Assembly: GCA_035463475.1 (NCBI GenBank)
Contig: DATHTE010000123.1
Coordinates: 155,959-219,958, forward strand
Length of the DNA stretch: 64,000 bases
Origin: JACPDI01 sp035463475
GTDB lineage: Bacteria; Acidobacteriota; Vicinamibacteria; Vicinamibacterales; 2-12-FULL-66-21
Direction of reading: 5' to 3'
Each line of letters begins with the position of its first letter. Positions within the stretch are counted from its first letter, which is position 1. A program made the position numbers and the translations under genes. The notes under the pieces were generated by a model. It was not told the DNA's origin. It worked only from the letters and a program-made list of their open reading frames with translations, and did no database searches. This document shows positions 26,565 through 34,473 of the stretch, in pieces.

Positions 26565-26699
26565 GGCCTAGGGATTCAGACCGGCAGGCGAGCGCCTCGC
26601 GGCGCGGCCTCCGTTCGTATTATGTTGTTGGAAAGACATAGCATACTCGCCCTTTCGGGACGACACAACAGCGAGCGCTCCCGCCGCCCGGCGGTCGGG

Positions 26700-27398
26700 T
26701 CAGAGGGCGGGCTGGACCCCCCGGCCGACGACCTCGATGACGGTTGGCGCGTGGGTCGGCCGGTAGTCTTCGTCGCAGATGCTGACGTTGTAGATCGGGA
26801 CGCCGCGGTGCTCGTACACCCCGAAATCACGGTGGATATGGCCGCATATCACCATCAGCGGCCGCACGCGCTCGATGGCCCGAAGCAGTTCCTCGGAGCC
26901 GACGTGCTCCTTCCGGCCCGGCCCGGTGAGCTCGAGGTCGCCGTATCCGAACGGCGGCTGGTGGCTCACGATGATGTCCACGTCGTCGGGAATCGACCCG
27001 TAGATGGCCGCGAGCTCGCGCGGCGGCTTCATCAGCGCCCAGTCCATGAACGGGTTCGACCAGGGGGACAACCAGATCTTCAGGCCGTCGCACTCCACGA
27101 CTTCGTCCACCAAGACGCGGACCGGCAGGTCCGCCACGAGCTTGGCGCGGTGCCGGCCCCGCTCGGCGACGAAGTCATGATTGCCCCACGTCATCAGTTT
27201 GCGATCGCGCGGCAGGGGAATCGCGGAGGCCCAGACCGTGAAGGGGAAGCGCAGCCAGGCCTCCTGGACTTCCGGATCGTCAATTGCCCGCGCGTCCTCG
27301 AAGCGGTCCGGGCAGATGTCGCCGGCCAGGATGAGCAGATCGCACGGGGGGACATCCGGCAGCTCCCCGTGCAGGTCGGACATGGCGATCAGCTTCAT
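26700..27398 (-). CDS. Calcineurin-like metallophosphoesterase
   Basis: The ATG at 27398 overlaps the stop of the proline-rich membrane gene. The 232-residue product has the five metallophosphoesterase motifs in order: SDLHG, LAGDIC, WGNHDF, VSHQPPFG and CGHIHRDFG. It is a compact cytoplasmic enzyme with a two-metal centre; the substrate is unknown. The size and the NHDF/GHIH pattern fit small bacterial phosphodiesterases. About 135 nt without a gene separate it from the patatin gene. Confidence 0.9.
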   Translation of the reverse strand: MKLIAMSDLHGELPDVPPCDLLILAGDICPDRFEDARAIDDPEVQEAWLRFPFTVWASAIPLPRDRKLMTWGNHDFVAERGRHRAKLVADLPVRVLVDEVVECDGLKIWLSPWSNPFMDWALMKPPRELAAIYGSIPDDVDIIVSHQPPFGYGDLELTGPGRKEHVGSEELLRAIERVRPLMVICGHIHRDFGVYEHRGVPIYNVSICDEDYRPTHAPTVIEVVGRGVQPAL

Positions 27399-27724
27399 GG
27401 TGACTGCCGCGAGCGCCCTCCGAACATCCAGAACACCGGTGCCAGCATGATCCCGAGCGTCAATGCCATCGGGAGGGTCGCCACGTAGAGGCCGGTCTCG
27501 ATCCACCCGCGCTCGCGGCGCGCGACCGGCGCCGGGCGCGGCTCGACGCGCCGCTCGACGGGTCGTGGGGCCGCCGTCCTGCCGTTGCCGTCGATCACGG
27601 TCCACGGTCCGCCGCCACTCGTCGGCGTGACAGCCGCGGGCGCAGGGTTCACGGCTGCCGGTGGGGGAGCGGGGACGGACGGCACCGGGATGTCTGGCAC
27701 CGGCGCCGCGTCGGATCGATACAC
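27395..27724 (-). CDS. Proline-rich protein with C-terminal membrane helix
   Basis: The frame is open well into the 3' end of the ParA gene. The first start outside ParA is the GTG at 27724, giving about 109 residues; an earlier non-ATG start is possible. The visible product is proline- and alanine-rich (VPSVPAPPPAAVNPAPAAV), then basic, and ends in a membrane helix (GLYVATLPMALTLGIMLAPVFW). The stop overlaps the start of the phosphoesterase gene by 4 bases, which supports a real gene. No family was recognised. Placement directly after ParA could mean a membrane partner, but that is speculative. Confidence 0.5.
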   Translation of the reverse strand: MYRSDAAPVPDIPVPSVPAPPPAAVNPAPAAVTPTSGGGPWTVIDGNGRTAAPRPVERRVEPRPAPVARRERGWIETGLYVATLPMALTLGIMLAPVFWMFGGRSRQSP

Positions 27725-27764
27725 CCAGCCAGTTCGCGCGTCCTCGCGCCCCTCGCGCGCCAGA

Positions 27765-28574
27765 TCAAATGATGGCTTCGTCCGGCTCGGACCGCGTCGC
27801 CGGCTCGCCGGTGCGTGTGTCGGCTCCGCCGGCGACGAAGGCGACGAAGGCGTCGTAGTCTTCCGCCGCCCGGCTTCGCGGCGCGTACTCCCAGATCGTT
27901 TGTCGCTGCGCGATGGCATAGGTCACATCAATACACTGCCGGATGCCGCGCCGGTAGAAACGGGCGCCCATTTCCGGGTCGGAATCGAGAACGTCGAATG
28001 CCGCGCGCGTGGCGTTCGTCGCGGCGTTGACGCAGGTCGGGACCACCGCCAGCAGTTCGAGCGGCCGATCGGGCCAGAGCTCGCGGATTTCGTGGACGCC
28101 GGCGAGCGTCTGGCGCGCGCCGACGATGGCCATGCCCTCCATCGTCACAGGGACGATCAGGTCGCTGGCGTAGAGCAGGGCGTTGTAGGTCAGCAGGCTC
28201 ATCGCCGGCGAGGTGTCGACGACCACGAGGTCGTAGCCCTTCAGCCCGGCGAGGCGCCGCGCGAGGATCGTCTCTCGCTGGGTTGCGCCGGCCAGCTGCG
28301 CTTCGAGGGAGAACACAGCCGGCGTCGAGGTGATCACGTCGAGGCCCTGGCGAACGTCGCGGACAATCGCGGCGTCGGGCGGCACCATGCCGAGCATCAC
28401 CTCGCGAATCGTGGGATCGCGATGGACCCCGAGGGCGTGGCCGACATTGCCCTGCGGATCGGCATCGATAAGCAGGACGCGCGCGCCACTCCGGGCCATC
28501 CCGGCGGCCAGATGGATGGCGGTCGTGGTTTTACCCACACCGCCTTTCATGTTCACGACCGCGATCGGCTGCAT
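27765..28574 (-). CDS. ParA/MinD-family ATPase (orphan)
   Basis: The 269-residue product begins with a deviant Walker A P-loop (NMKGGVGKTTTAIHLA), then LLIDADPQGN (switch/Walker A') and LVVVDTSPAMS (Walker B). It is a typical ParA/Soj-like dimerising ATPase that acts in positioning chromosomes, plasmids or protein clusters. No ParB or parS is visible nearby, so it is an orphan copy. A TATAAT -10 element lies only about 15 bases before the start codon. The next gene on the strand encodes a proline-rich membrane protein. Confidence 0.92.
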   Translation of the reverse strand: MQPIAVVNMKGGVGKTTTAIHLAAGMARSGARVLLIDADPQGNVGHALGVHRDPTIREVMLGMVPPDAAIVRDVRQGLDVITSTPAVFSLEAQLAGATQRETILARRLAGLKGYDLVVVDTSPAMSLLTYNALLYASDLIVPVTMEGMAIVGARQTLAGVHEIRELWPDRPLELLAVVPTCVNAATNATRAAFDVLDSDPEMGARFYRRGIRQCIDVTYAIAQRQTIWEYAPRSRAAEDYDAFVAFVAGGADTRTGEPATRSEPDEAII

Positions 28575-28588
28575 TGGGGACTGGCGGC

Positions 28589-28594
28589 ATTATA
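28589..28594 (-). promoter_or_regulatory. -10 element of the ParA gene
   Basis: A perfect TATAAT on the minus strand lies 14 bases before the ParA ATG. Initiation 6-8 bases downstream would leave a leader of about 8 nt, too short for a standard ribosome site, so the mRNA may be nearly leaderless. No clear -35 box was found. Confidence 0.45.
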
Positions 28595-28718
28595 CGGCAC
28601 GCGCCCGGCGGCCGCATCAGGGTTTCGTTCCGGACGGGCGCCTCGGCCTCACGGCCGGGCTGAACCTCGACAGTCGCAGGCACACCGCATTCGTGTGGCG
28701 ATCGCGGGCGCGCGAAGG

Positions 28719-28724
28719 CATAAT
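28719..28724 (+). promoter_or_regulatory. -10-like element of the radical SAM gene
   Basis: CATAAT lies 26 bases before the ATG at 28751, and GGGAG follows as a ribosome site. This 176-nt gap is the divergent control region for ParA (minus) and the radical SAM gene (plus). No matching -35 box is obvious. Confidence 0.35.
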
Positions 28725-28750
28725 CGTGCCCCTCGACCGGGAGCGCCGCG

Positions 28751-30319
28751 ATGCCCGATGTCGTCTTTGTCAACCCGCGGTTCGAACCCTCGTACTGGGG
28801 AATGGAGTACGCGTTGCCGCTGCTCGGCAAGGGGGCAGCGATGCCCGTCGCTGCCCTTCCCCTCCTCGCCGCCCTCACGCCTCCAGGCTACGGCGTCAGG
28901 ATCGTCGATGAGAACGTCACGCCCATCGACTTCGATCGGCTCGCCTCGGCGGACATCGTCGCGGTGACTGGAATGAGCGTGCAGCGCCAGCGGATGACGG
29001 AGATTCTCACCGAGTTCAAACGGCGTGGCGCGTTCACGGTCGTTGGCGGGCCGTGGGTGACCGTGAAGGAGGACTATTTCGGGACTCTCGCCGACGTGAT
29101 CTTCGTCGGCGAAGCTGAAGAGACGTGGCCGGCGTTCCTGCTCGATTTCGCCGCCGGGCAGCACCAGCGCCGCTACGAGCAGCCTGAGAAGACCGACCTG
29201 AGTCACATCCCGGTGCCGCGGTACGACCTGCTGCCGATGCACCGGTACGTCTTCGGCAGCGTCCAGCTCTCGCGCGGATGCCCGTTTCAGTGCGAGTTCT
29301 GCGACATCATCGTCACGTTCGGCCGCCGGCCGCGCTACAAGACCGTCCCGCAGATCACTGCCGAGCTCGACGCGCTGAAGCGCCAGGGCATGCAGATCGT
29401 GTTCATCGTCGACGACAACCTGATTGGGAACCGGCGCTTCGCGCGGGCGGTCCTGCCCGAGATCGCGGACTGGCAGAAGCGCAACGGCTACCCGTTCATC
29501 TTCACCACCGAGGCATCGCTCGATCTGGCCGAGCAGGACGACATCATGCGGATGATGCTCGACGCCAACATCCTGAGCGTGTTCGTCGGGGTCGAGAGCC
29601 CGGACGAAGAGGCCCTTCGCGAGACGCGCAAGTTCCAGAACCTGATCAAGCACGCGACGGTACTGGAGCGCGTCCACCGGATCCAGGACGCGGGGCTCGA
29701 GGTCTGGTGCGGCATGATCGTCGGCTTCGATCACGACGAGCCGCAGGTCTTCCGGCGGCAGCTCGAGTTCCTGCAACGATCGCGCATCTCCGACGCGATG
29801 GTCGGCATGCTCTTCGCGATTCCGAAGACGCCGCTGTACGACCGGCTGGCGGCGGAGGGACGGCTCGATCCGCAGGATGGGTCGCCGTTCGGCACGAACG
29901 TCCTGCCGCTCAAGATGAGCCGCGACGAACTGCGCGACGGCTACGTGAACATGATGCGGACGCTGTACGAGCCGCGCGCGTACTTCGAGCGCCTCGACGA
30001 TTTCACCACTCGTCCGGCGTTCCGGTTCGCGCCGCGGCAGAGAGAATACATGCGGAAGCACCCGCTCTCGCGGGTCGCCTGGAGCGCGAAATACGTACTG
30101 GGAGGCGCCGTGCTCTTTCTCCGGCTCATGCACCGGGTGGCCCAGTCGGACCTTCGGGCCGAGTATCGCCGCCGGCTGCTCCGGCTGGTCGCGCGCCACA
30201 AGCGGGAACCGGCGCTCTGGTTCGCGTACGCCCTCAAGTGCGCGATGCACTATCACTACTTCACGATGACAACGGAGATGAGCGTCGAGCGCGGCGCGAT
30301 CGTCAACTCGTATCAGTAG
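28751..30319 (+). CDS. B12-binding-domain radical SAM protein (DUF4070 group, HpnP/HpnR-like)
   Basis: The 522-residue product has an N-terminal cobalamin-binding fold (VVFVNPRFEPSYWGMEYALP, VVGGPWVT, FVGEAEETWP) without a strict DxHxxG motif. A radical SAM core follows with the CxxxCxxC cluster (SRGCPFQCEFCDII), and the C-terminal part (NVLPLKMSRDEL, then YVNMMRTLYEP) is typical of the DUF4070 group. That group includes hopanoid methylases HpnP and HpnR and related methyltransferases. No hopanoid biosynthesis gene is in the window, so the substrate is open. It is expressed alone from a divergent promoter with ParA. Confidence 0.88.
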   Translation: MPDVVFVNPRFEPSYWGMEYALPLLGKGAAMPVAALPLLAALTPPGYGVRIVDENVTPIDFDRLASADIVAVTGMSVQRQRMTEILTEFKRRGAFTVVGGPWVTVKEDYFGTLADVIFVGEAEETWPAFLLDFAAGQHQRRYEQPEKTDLSHIPVPRYDLLPMHRYVFGSVQLSRGCPFQCEFCDIIVTFGRRPRYKTVPQITAELDALKRQGMQIVFIVDDNLIGNRRFARAVLPEIADWQKRNGYPFIFTTEASLDLAEQDDIMRMMLDANILSVFVGVESPDEEALRETRKFQNLIKHATVLERVHRIQDAGLEVWCGMIVGFDHDEPQVFRRQLEFLQRSRISDAMVGMLFAIPKTPLYDRLAAEGRLDPQDGSPFGTNVLPLKMSRDELRDGYVNMMRTLYEPRAYFERLDDFTTRPAFRFAPRQREYMRKHPLSRVAWSAKYVLGGAVLFLRLMHRVAQSDLRAEYRRRLLRLVARHKREPALWFAYALKCAMHYHYFTMTTEMSVERGAIVNSYQ

Positions 30320-30335
30320 GAGCGGCCTGGCACGC

Positions 30336-31226
30336 TCAGTCGGGGTTGATGTAGCGATAGAGCAGTCGAATGAGCGTGTAGGCGCGCGGCAGGTTGTCAA
30401 CGGTGAAGCTGACCGTGTCGGGCGCCGGGCGCTGCATGCCCGGCAGGTTCTCCGCGATCTGCGGGATGAGCGTCTCGCGGAAACGCACCTCCACCGTGTA
30501 GCTCGCCTCGCGGCGCGGCGCGAACCGCCGCGCCCTGGCGACCCCCTCGCCAGCCGCCGCCGCGATGTCGCGGTGCACGTCGGCGAACGGCCGCAACTCG
30601 ACCGCGCGCGTGTTGATCGCGCGCTTCACGGTGACGCCGCGGGCGTCGGTTGCCACCGCGGTGACCTGCTTGACCGCGACATCGTCGCCGGTGACGAGCA
30701 CCACCGGTACTCCGTACCACCCGGCGACCATGGTGTTCAGGCCGCCTTCGCCGAGCGATTGGCCATTCACGCGCACGTCGGCGACGACACCGCTCCCGGT
30801 ATGCGCGAAGAGCCCGACGGGACTCCCCGCCTGCGCGTGATACCCGACGAACATGGCGGCGTCGAACGTCTCGTCGAGCCCTTCCATCATCCCCGACTTC
30901 TTGAAGGAGTGGCTGATCAGGCGGACGCCCGGCTCCAGGTCCTCGAGTCGCAGGTTGCGCATGCTCCCGTGCGAGTCGTTCACGACGATGTCCGTGGCGC
31001 CCCCCGTTCGCGCGCCGCGGATCGCCGCGTTCACGTCGTCGGCCATCATCTTCCGCGATCGGCCGTACTCCGCGCCGGTTGCCGAGACTTGTTCGGGCCC
31101 CGAGATGCCGCTGATCCCTTCGAGATCAACGGAGATGAACACCTTCTTCCCGGGCTGCGCGATCACACCCGCGCCGCCGAGGGCGAGCAGCGCGGCCGCC
31201 GCCGCACGTATGAGCTGTGTCTGCAT
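30336..31226 (-). CDS. Exported M55-family D-aminopeptidase (DppA-like)
   Basis: The 296-residue product has a signal peptide (LIRAAAAALLALGGAGVIA) followed by the M55 zinc-site motifs: VDLEGISGI (Asp/Glu ligands), VNDSHGSM (His), FVGYHAQAG (His) and the conserved His/Glu regions LFAHTGSG and GEGGLNTMVAGWYGVP. Known members release D-amino acids from peptides. The signal peptide suggests action in the periplasm, possibly on cell-wall or scavenged peptides. It converges with the radical SAM gene and diverges from the SRPBCC gene. Confidence 0.92.
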   Translation of the reverse strand: MQTQLIRAAAAALLALGGAGVIAQPGKKVFISVDLEGISGISGPEQVSATGAEYGRSRKMMADDVNAAIRGARTGGATDIVVNDSHGSMRNLRLEDLEPGVRLISHSFKKSGMMEGLDETFDAAMFVGYHAQAGSPVGLFAHTGSGVVADVRVNGQSLGEGGLNTMVAGWYGVPVVLVTGDDVAVKQVTAVATDARGVTVKRAINTRAVELRPFADVHRDIAAAAGEGVARARRFAPRREASYTVEVRFRETLIPQIAENLPGMQRPAPDTVSFTVDNLPRAYTLIRLLYRYINPD

Positions 31227-31334
31227 GGTTCGCGCGCCATTCTACGCCAGGGGCGCGAATCGCGTTGACAGGTACGAAGACCGCCCCATACCATAGGCCC
31301 CGGCCCGGCCAAAACTTCCACTTGGATTCGCGCT

Positions 31335-31775
31335 TTGCCTTCGCGTACCAACGCGGCCCGTCGCGTCAAGACCATCACTCAGAAGTTCGTCGTGCCGGCC
31401 AGCCCCGACGAGGCGTACGACGCCCTCGTCAATCCGCGGATCCACTCGGCCTTCACAGGGGCGGCGGCCACGGGCGCCGCGCGGGTCGGCGGCAGGTTCA
31501 CGGCGTGGGACGGGTACATCTCGGGCGTCCACCGCGAGCTCGTGAAGGGACGCAGGATCGTGCAGGACTGGCGGACCACCGAATGGCCCGAAGGGGCGCA
31601 GCCTTCCCGTGTCGAGTTTTCGTTCAAGGCGGTCAAGGGGGGCACCGAGATCCGGATGGTGCACTCGAACGTGCCGGCCGAACAGGCGGAGTCGTACCGC
31701 CAGGGCTGGATCGATTCCTACTGGACGCCTCTTGCGGCGTACTTCGGGGAAGGGAAACGTTCCGCGCGCCGCTGA
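31335..31775 (+). CDS. SRPBCC/AHSA1-like ligand-binding protein
   Basis: The start is taken as TTG at 31335; no ATG is available and no strong ribosome site is seen. The 146-residue product has the START/SRPBCC fold pattern of the AHA1 group: FVVPASPDEAYDALVNPRIH, GGRFTAWDGYISG, and the C-terminal helix ESYRQGWIDSYWTPLAAYF. These small cytoplasmic proteins bind hydrophobic ligands or act on Hsp90-like partners; the specific role is unknown. The FadL-type porin gene begins 29 nt downstream. Confidence 0.85.
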   Translation: MPSRTNAARRVKTITQKFVVPASPDEAYDALVNPRIHSAFTGAAATGAARVGGRFTAWDGYISGVHRELVKGRRIVQDWRTTEWPEGAQPSRVEFSFKAVKGGTEIRMVHSNVPAEQAESYRQGWIDSYWTPLAAYFGEGKRSARR

Positions 31776-31804
31776 GCGTCGCGGAAACCGCAATGGAGAG
31801 ACCG

Positions 31805-33100
31805 ATGCGTCATTGTTCAACCATGTTGGGGCTTGTCTGCTGTTTCATGTTGCTGGCGGCGCCGGCCGCCGCGCAGGGGCACCTGCTGCATGGCGTGGGG
31901 CCGGTGAACAGCTCGATGGGCGGCGCCGGCGTCGCCGTTCCGATTGAGGCGGTAGGAGCGCTCCACGAGAACCCGGCGCTCATCGCGAAAGCCAAGGGCA
32001 ACCAGGTCACCTTCGCGTCGGAGTTCTTCAAGGACGGGCTGCGGGTCGAGAGCCGTGCCGGCACGCGGACAGCCGCCACCGACGGGACCTTGCAGATGGG
32101 CGTCATCCCCGCCTTCGGCTGGATGGCCCGGGAGGCGGACAGCAATGTCGCCATCGGCTTCGGCCTGCTCGGGACGGCCGGATTCCGCACCGACTACCCG
32201 CAGGACAGCAACAACGTGCTGCTCCTCCCGCAGCCGGACGGGTTCGGCCGCATCTACACCGATCTGCTGATCACGAAGATCCCGGTGGCCTTCGCGATGG
32301 AAATCAACCCGCAGCTCGCGGTGGGCGCCTCGCTCAACCTCTATCGCGGCGCGCTGGCGATCAGCCCGCTCCCCGTGACCGATCCTGACCTCGTGAACGG
32401 CATCGGCCACCTTCCGTCGGCGGGGAACCAGGTGGCGAGCTGGGGGTTCGGACTCCAGGTGGGCCTGCTCTACGAGTTCTCGCCGATGATCAACATCGGC
32501 GCGTCCTTCACGACACCGCAGAAGTTCCAGCAGTACGAGTGGAACTCGACGGTCGCGAATCCCCAATCGGGCGACTTCGGCAAGGCCCGCACGCTCACGT
32601 TCAATCTCGACGGCCCCGCGACCTTCACGTTCGGCGCCGGCCTGAAGCCGAACGATCAGACGCAGGTCGCGATCGACCTGCGGTACGTGATCTACGACGG
32701 CGTCGCCGGCATCGGCGAAGCGGGTGGTGTCGATACCGTCAACCACAAGCTGATCGGGATCGGCTGGCGGAACATCTGGGCGATGATGGCCGGCGTCCAG
32801 TACCAGATGTCCGACATGCTCGCACTGCGGGCCGGGTTCAACTGGGCGCAGACGCCGATCCGGGAGGAGCTCACGGTGACGAGCATGGGCACGCCCGCGA
32901 CCTTCCAGAAGCACTTCACCGCCGGCGCGGGGGTGAAGATGAACGACCACGTGGGGTTCGACATCGGCTTCTACCTGGTGCCTCGCGAGACGGTCTCGGG
33001 GCCGATCCTCAGCCTGTACCAGGGCGTCATCCCCGACAGCCAGATCGACATGTCGAACAAGATCACCGCGATGCTGGTGGCCTTGAATTTCGGCTTCTGA
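31805..33100 (+). CDS. FadL/TodX-family outer-membrane transport protein
   Basis: The ATG at 31805 is preferred over 31793 because GGAGAG lies at the right distance before it. The 431-residue product has a signal peptide (LGLVCCFMLLAAPAAA), then the family start (GPVNSSMGGAGVAVPIEAVGALHENPALI) matching the NPA region of FadL-type proteins. A barrel pattern runs to the terminal phenylalanine (MLVALNFGF). Members transport long-chain fatty acids or aromatic hydrocarbons across the outer membrane. A hairpin terminator follows. Confidence 0.9.
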   Translation: MRHCSTMLGLVCCFMLLAAPAAAQGHLLHGVGPVNSSMGGAGVAVPIEAVGALHENPALIAKAKGNQVTFASEFFKDGLRVESRAGTRTAATDGTLQMGVIPAFGWMAREADSNVAIGFGLLGTAGFRTDYPQDSNNVLLLPQPDGFGRIYTDLLITKIPVAFAMEINPQLAVGASLNLYRGALAISPLPVTDPDLVNGIGHLPSAGNQVASWGFGLQVGLLYEFSPMINIGASFTTPQKFQQYEWNSTVANPQSGDFGKARTLTFNLDGPATFTFGAGLKPNDQTQVAIDLRYVIYDGVAGIGEAGGVDTVNHKLIGIGWRNIWAMMAGVQYQMSDMLALRAGFNWAQTPIREELTVTSMGTPATFQKHFTAGAGVKMNDHVGFDIGFYLVPRETVSGPILSLYQGVIPDSQIDMSNKITAMLVALNFGF

Positions 33101-33117
33101 CCGGGTCCCACGGCCGC

Positions 33118-33151
33118 GAACAGGTCGCCCCTTCGGGACGGCGACCTGTTC
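33118..33151 (+). terminator. Strong hairpin after the FadL-type gene
   Basis: GAACAGGTCGCC and its exact reverse complement GGCGACCTGTTC flank a 10-base loop with an inner CC-TTCG-GG, forming a 12-base-pair stem with a very stable tetraloop. No T-run follows, so it may act as a Rho-aided or bidirectional terminator or as a 3'-end stabiliser. Confidence 0.6.
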
Positions 33152-33198
33152 ATCCGGCGCTCGCCGCAGCGCGCGACCCACCCGGGCGAGACCCGATT

Positions 33199-33990
33199 GT
33201 GATTACCGATTACGACCACGCGATCGTTCGCGCCGTGCCGCGAAGTTACGCCCCGGCGTACGCGGCGAAAGGCATTCGCGTTGACGAGACCGTCGCGGAT
33301 GCCCAGCACTCGGGATACGCGGGCGCGCTGGAGCGGGCGGGCGTCACGGTGACGGTGATCGGCGCCGACGAGGCGTTCTACGACTGCGTGTTCGTGGAGG
33401 ACACGGCAGTGGTCTGGCGCGACCGCGCGCTGATCACACGGATGACTGAACACCGCGAAGGGGAGCAGCGCGGCGTAGCTGCCGCGCTGGGCCGATCGCA
33501 CAAGGTGTCGGGGCTCTCCACCGGGTCGCGCCTGGAAGGAGGAGATGTCCTCCACACGGAGCACGTGACCTACGTGGGCATCACCGGCCGCACGAACGAG
33601 TGCGGCGCCGGCGAACTGACAGACTTCCTCCGCGCGTTCGGACGATCGGTCGTCCCCGTGCCCGTATCCGATGCTCTTCACCTGAAGTCGGTGGCCACGT
33701 ATCTCGGCGACGGCACGTTGCTGGCGGCGCCCGAGAAGGTGGACCTTCGCCGGTTCGAGGTGGACGAGGTCATCGAGACCGCGAGGGAGGAAGGGCGATC
33801 TGCCAACGCCGTGCGCGTTCGTGACACCCTGCTCGTGTCGAGCTGCTACCCGGCGACACTCGAACGACTACGCGCCTTCGCGGCCGCGCGCTCCATCGCG
33901 GTGGTCCCCCTGAATCTCTCCGAATTCGCCAAGGGTGGCGGTTCCTCTACGTGCCTGTCACTCCTGTGGCAGGGGCCGGTTTTGGCGTAA
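33199..33990 (+). CDS. Dimethylargininase (DDAH)-like guanidino-group hydrolase
   Basis: The start is a GTG at 33199, giving 263 residues. The sequence has the DDAH features: an N-terminal AIVRAVPRSY, the acidic FVEDTAVVW, ITRMTEHREGE, the EGGD region, the catalytic His region DALHLKSVATYLGDGT, and the nucleophile Cys252 in GGGSSTCLSLL. The pentein fold enzyme would hydrolyse methylated arginine (or a related guanidine) to citrulline and an amine in the cytoplasm. It follows the FadL terminator and seems independently expressed. Confidence 0.9.
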   Translation: MITDYDHAIVRAVPRSYAPAYAAKGIRVDETVADAQHSGYAGALERAGVTVTVIGADEAFYDCVFVEDTAVVWRDRALITRMTEHREGEQRGVAAALGRSHKVSGLSTGSRLEGGDVLHTEHVTYVGITGRTNECGAGELTDFLRAFGRSVVPVPVSDALHLKSVATYLGDGTLLAAPEKVDLRRFEVDEVIETAREEGRSANAVRVRDTLLVSSCYPATLERLRAFAAARSIAVVPLNLSEFAKGGGSSTCLSLLWQGPVLA

Positions 33991-34130
33991 CCTTCTCTTC
34001 CCGCCGCGCACGTGACGCACGGCCCGGACCGGCCCAGAATCGTGCAGATCCTCAGGGATGACCGCGGCGCCTGAAATCGTGGGGAAGAGATGAGGGATGC
34101 GAAGGGTTCCCGGGCGCCAGGTCGCAGCGA

Positions 34131-34265
34131 TCAGGTCTCGTACACGCCAACCTGCCAGCGAACGTCCGGCGGGAAATCCGCGAGCGGAAGCGGAGCGGGC
34201 GGGGGAGGCGACGGGGGCGGCGGCGGCAGCGGGCGCGACGGCGGAGACGAAGATCGACGTTTCAT
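34131..34265 (-). CDS. Possible 44-residue proline-rich peptide
   Basis: A 45-codon minus-strand frame has a good ribosome site (GAGGT six bases before the ATG). The peptide starts MKRRSSSPP, continues with a polyproline stretch, and ends in a non-repetitive tail (PDVRWQVGVYET). The ribosome site and the tail argue for a gene; the simple-sequence core argues for chance. No family was recognised. Confidence 0.25.
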   Translation of the reverse strand: MKRRSSSPPSRPLPPPPPSPPPPAPLPLADFPPDVRWQVGVYET

Positions 34266-34406
34266 GGTCAACCTCGCGGATCGTGCACGTAGACAGTGTC
34301 TGGAATGGGGCGAGGGGCGACAATGGTACGTCTGTCCCGGCGGCAGGGGAGGTTGGTACTAGGCCCCTGCGGGGCGTGAAAATGTGCGCACATCTGCGTG
34401 TCCACG

Positions 34407-34412
34407 TATAAT
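34407..34412 (+). promoter_or_regulatory. -10 element upstream of the 1258-residue protein gene
   Basis: A perfect TATAAT ends 61 bases before the ATG at 34474. No convincing -35 box is seen at 16-18 bases. Confidence 0.35.
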
Positions 34413-34473
34413 GACCCATCCTGAACAACATCTCCGCGACGCCTCCCACAGGCGCTCGCACCGCGTGTGAGCC

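Larger units (their letters stand above)
33991..34473. other. 483-nt gene-poor interval with hairpin and promoter-like element
   Basis: No protein of normal size is supported. The interval holds GCCCC-TGC-GGGGC (34363-34375), a TATAAT -10-like hexamer (34407-34412) suited to the large gene at 34474, and one minus-strand mini-ORF described separately. The stretch 34190-34260 is very GC-rich with runs of CCG/GGC repeats. Confidence 0.6.

Noticed and set aside
28776..28792. tRNA T-loop-like string GGTTCGAACCC
   Set aside because: It is in-frame coding sequence of the radical SAM gene (RFEPSYWG) and has no acceptor stem around it.
28649..30400. 583-codon minus-strand open frame opposite the radical SAM gene
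   Set aside because: Composition is typical GC-rich shadow; the plus strand carries intact radical SAM motifs.
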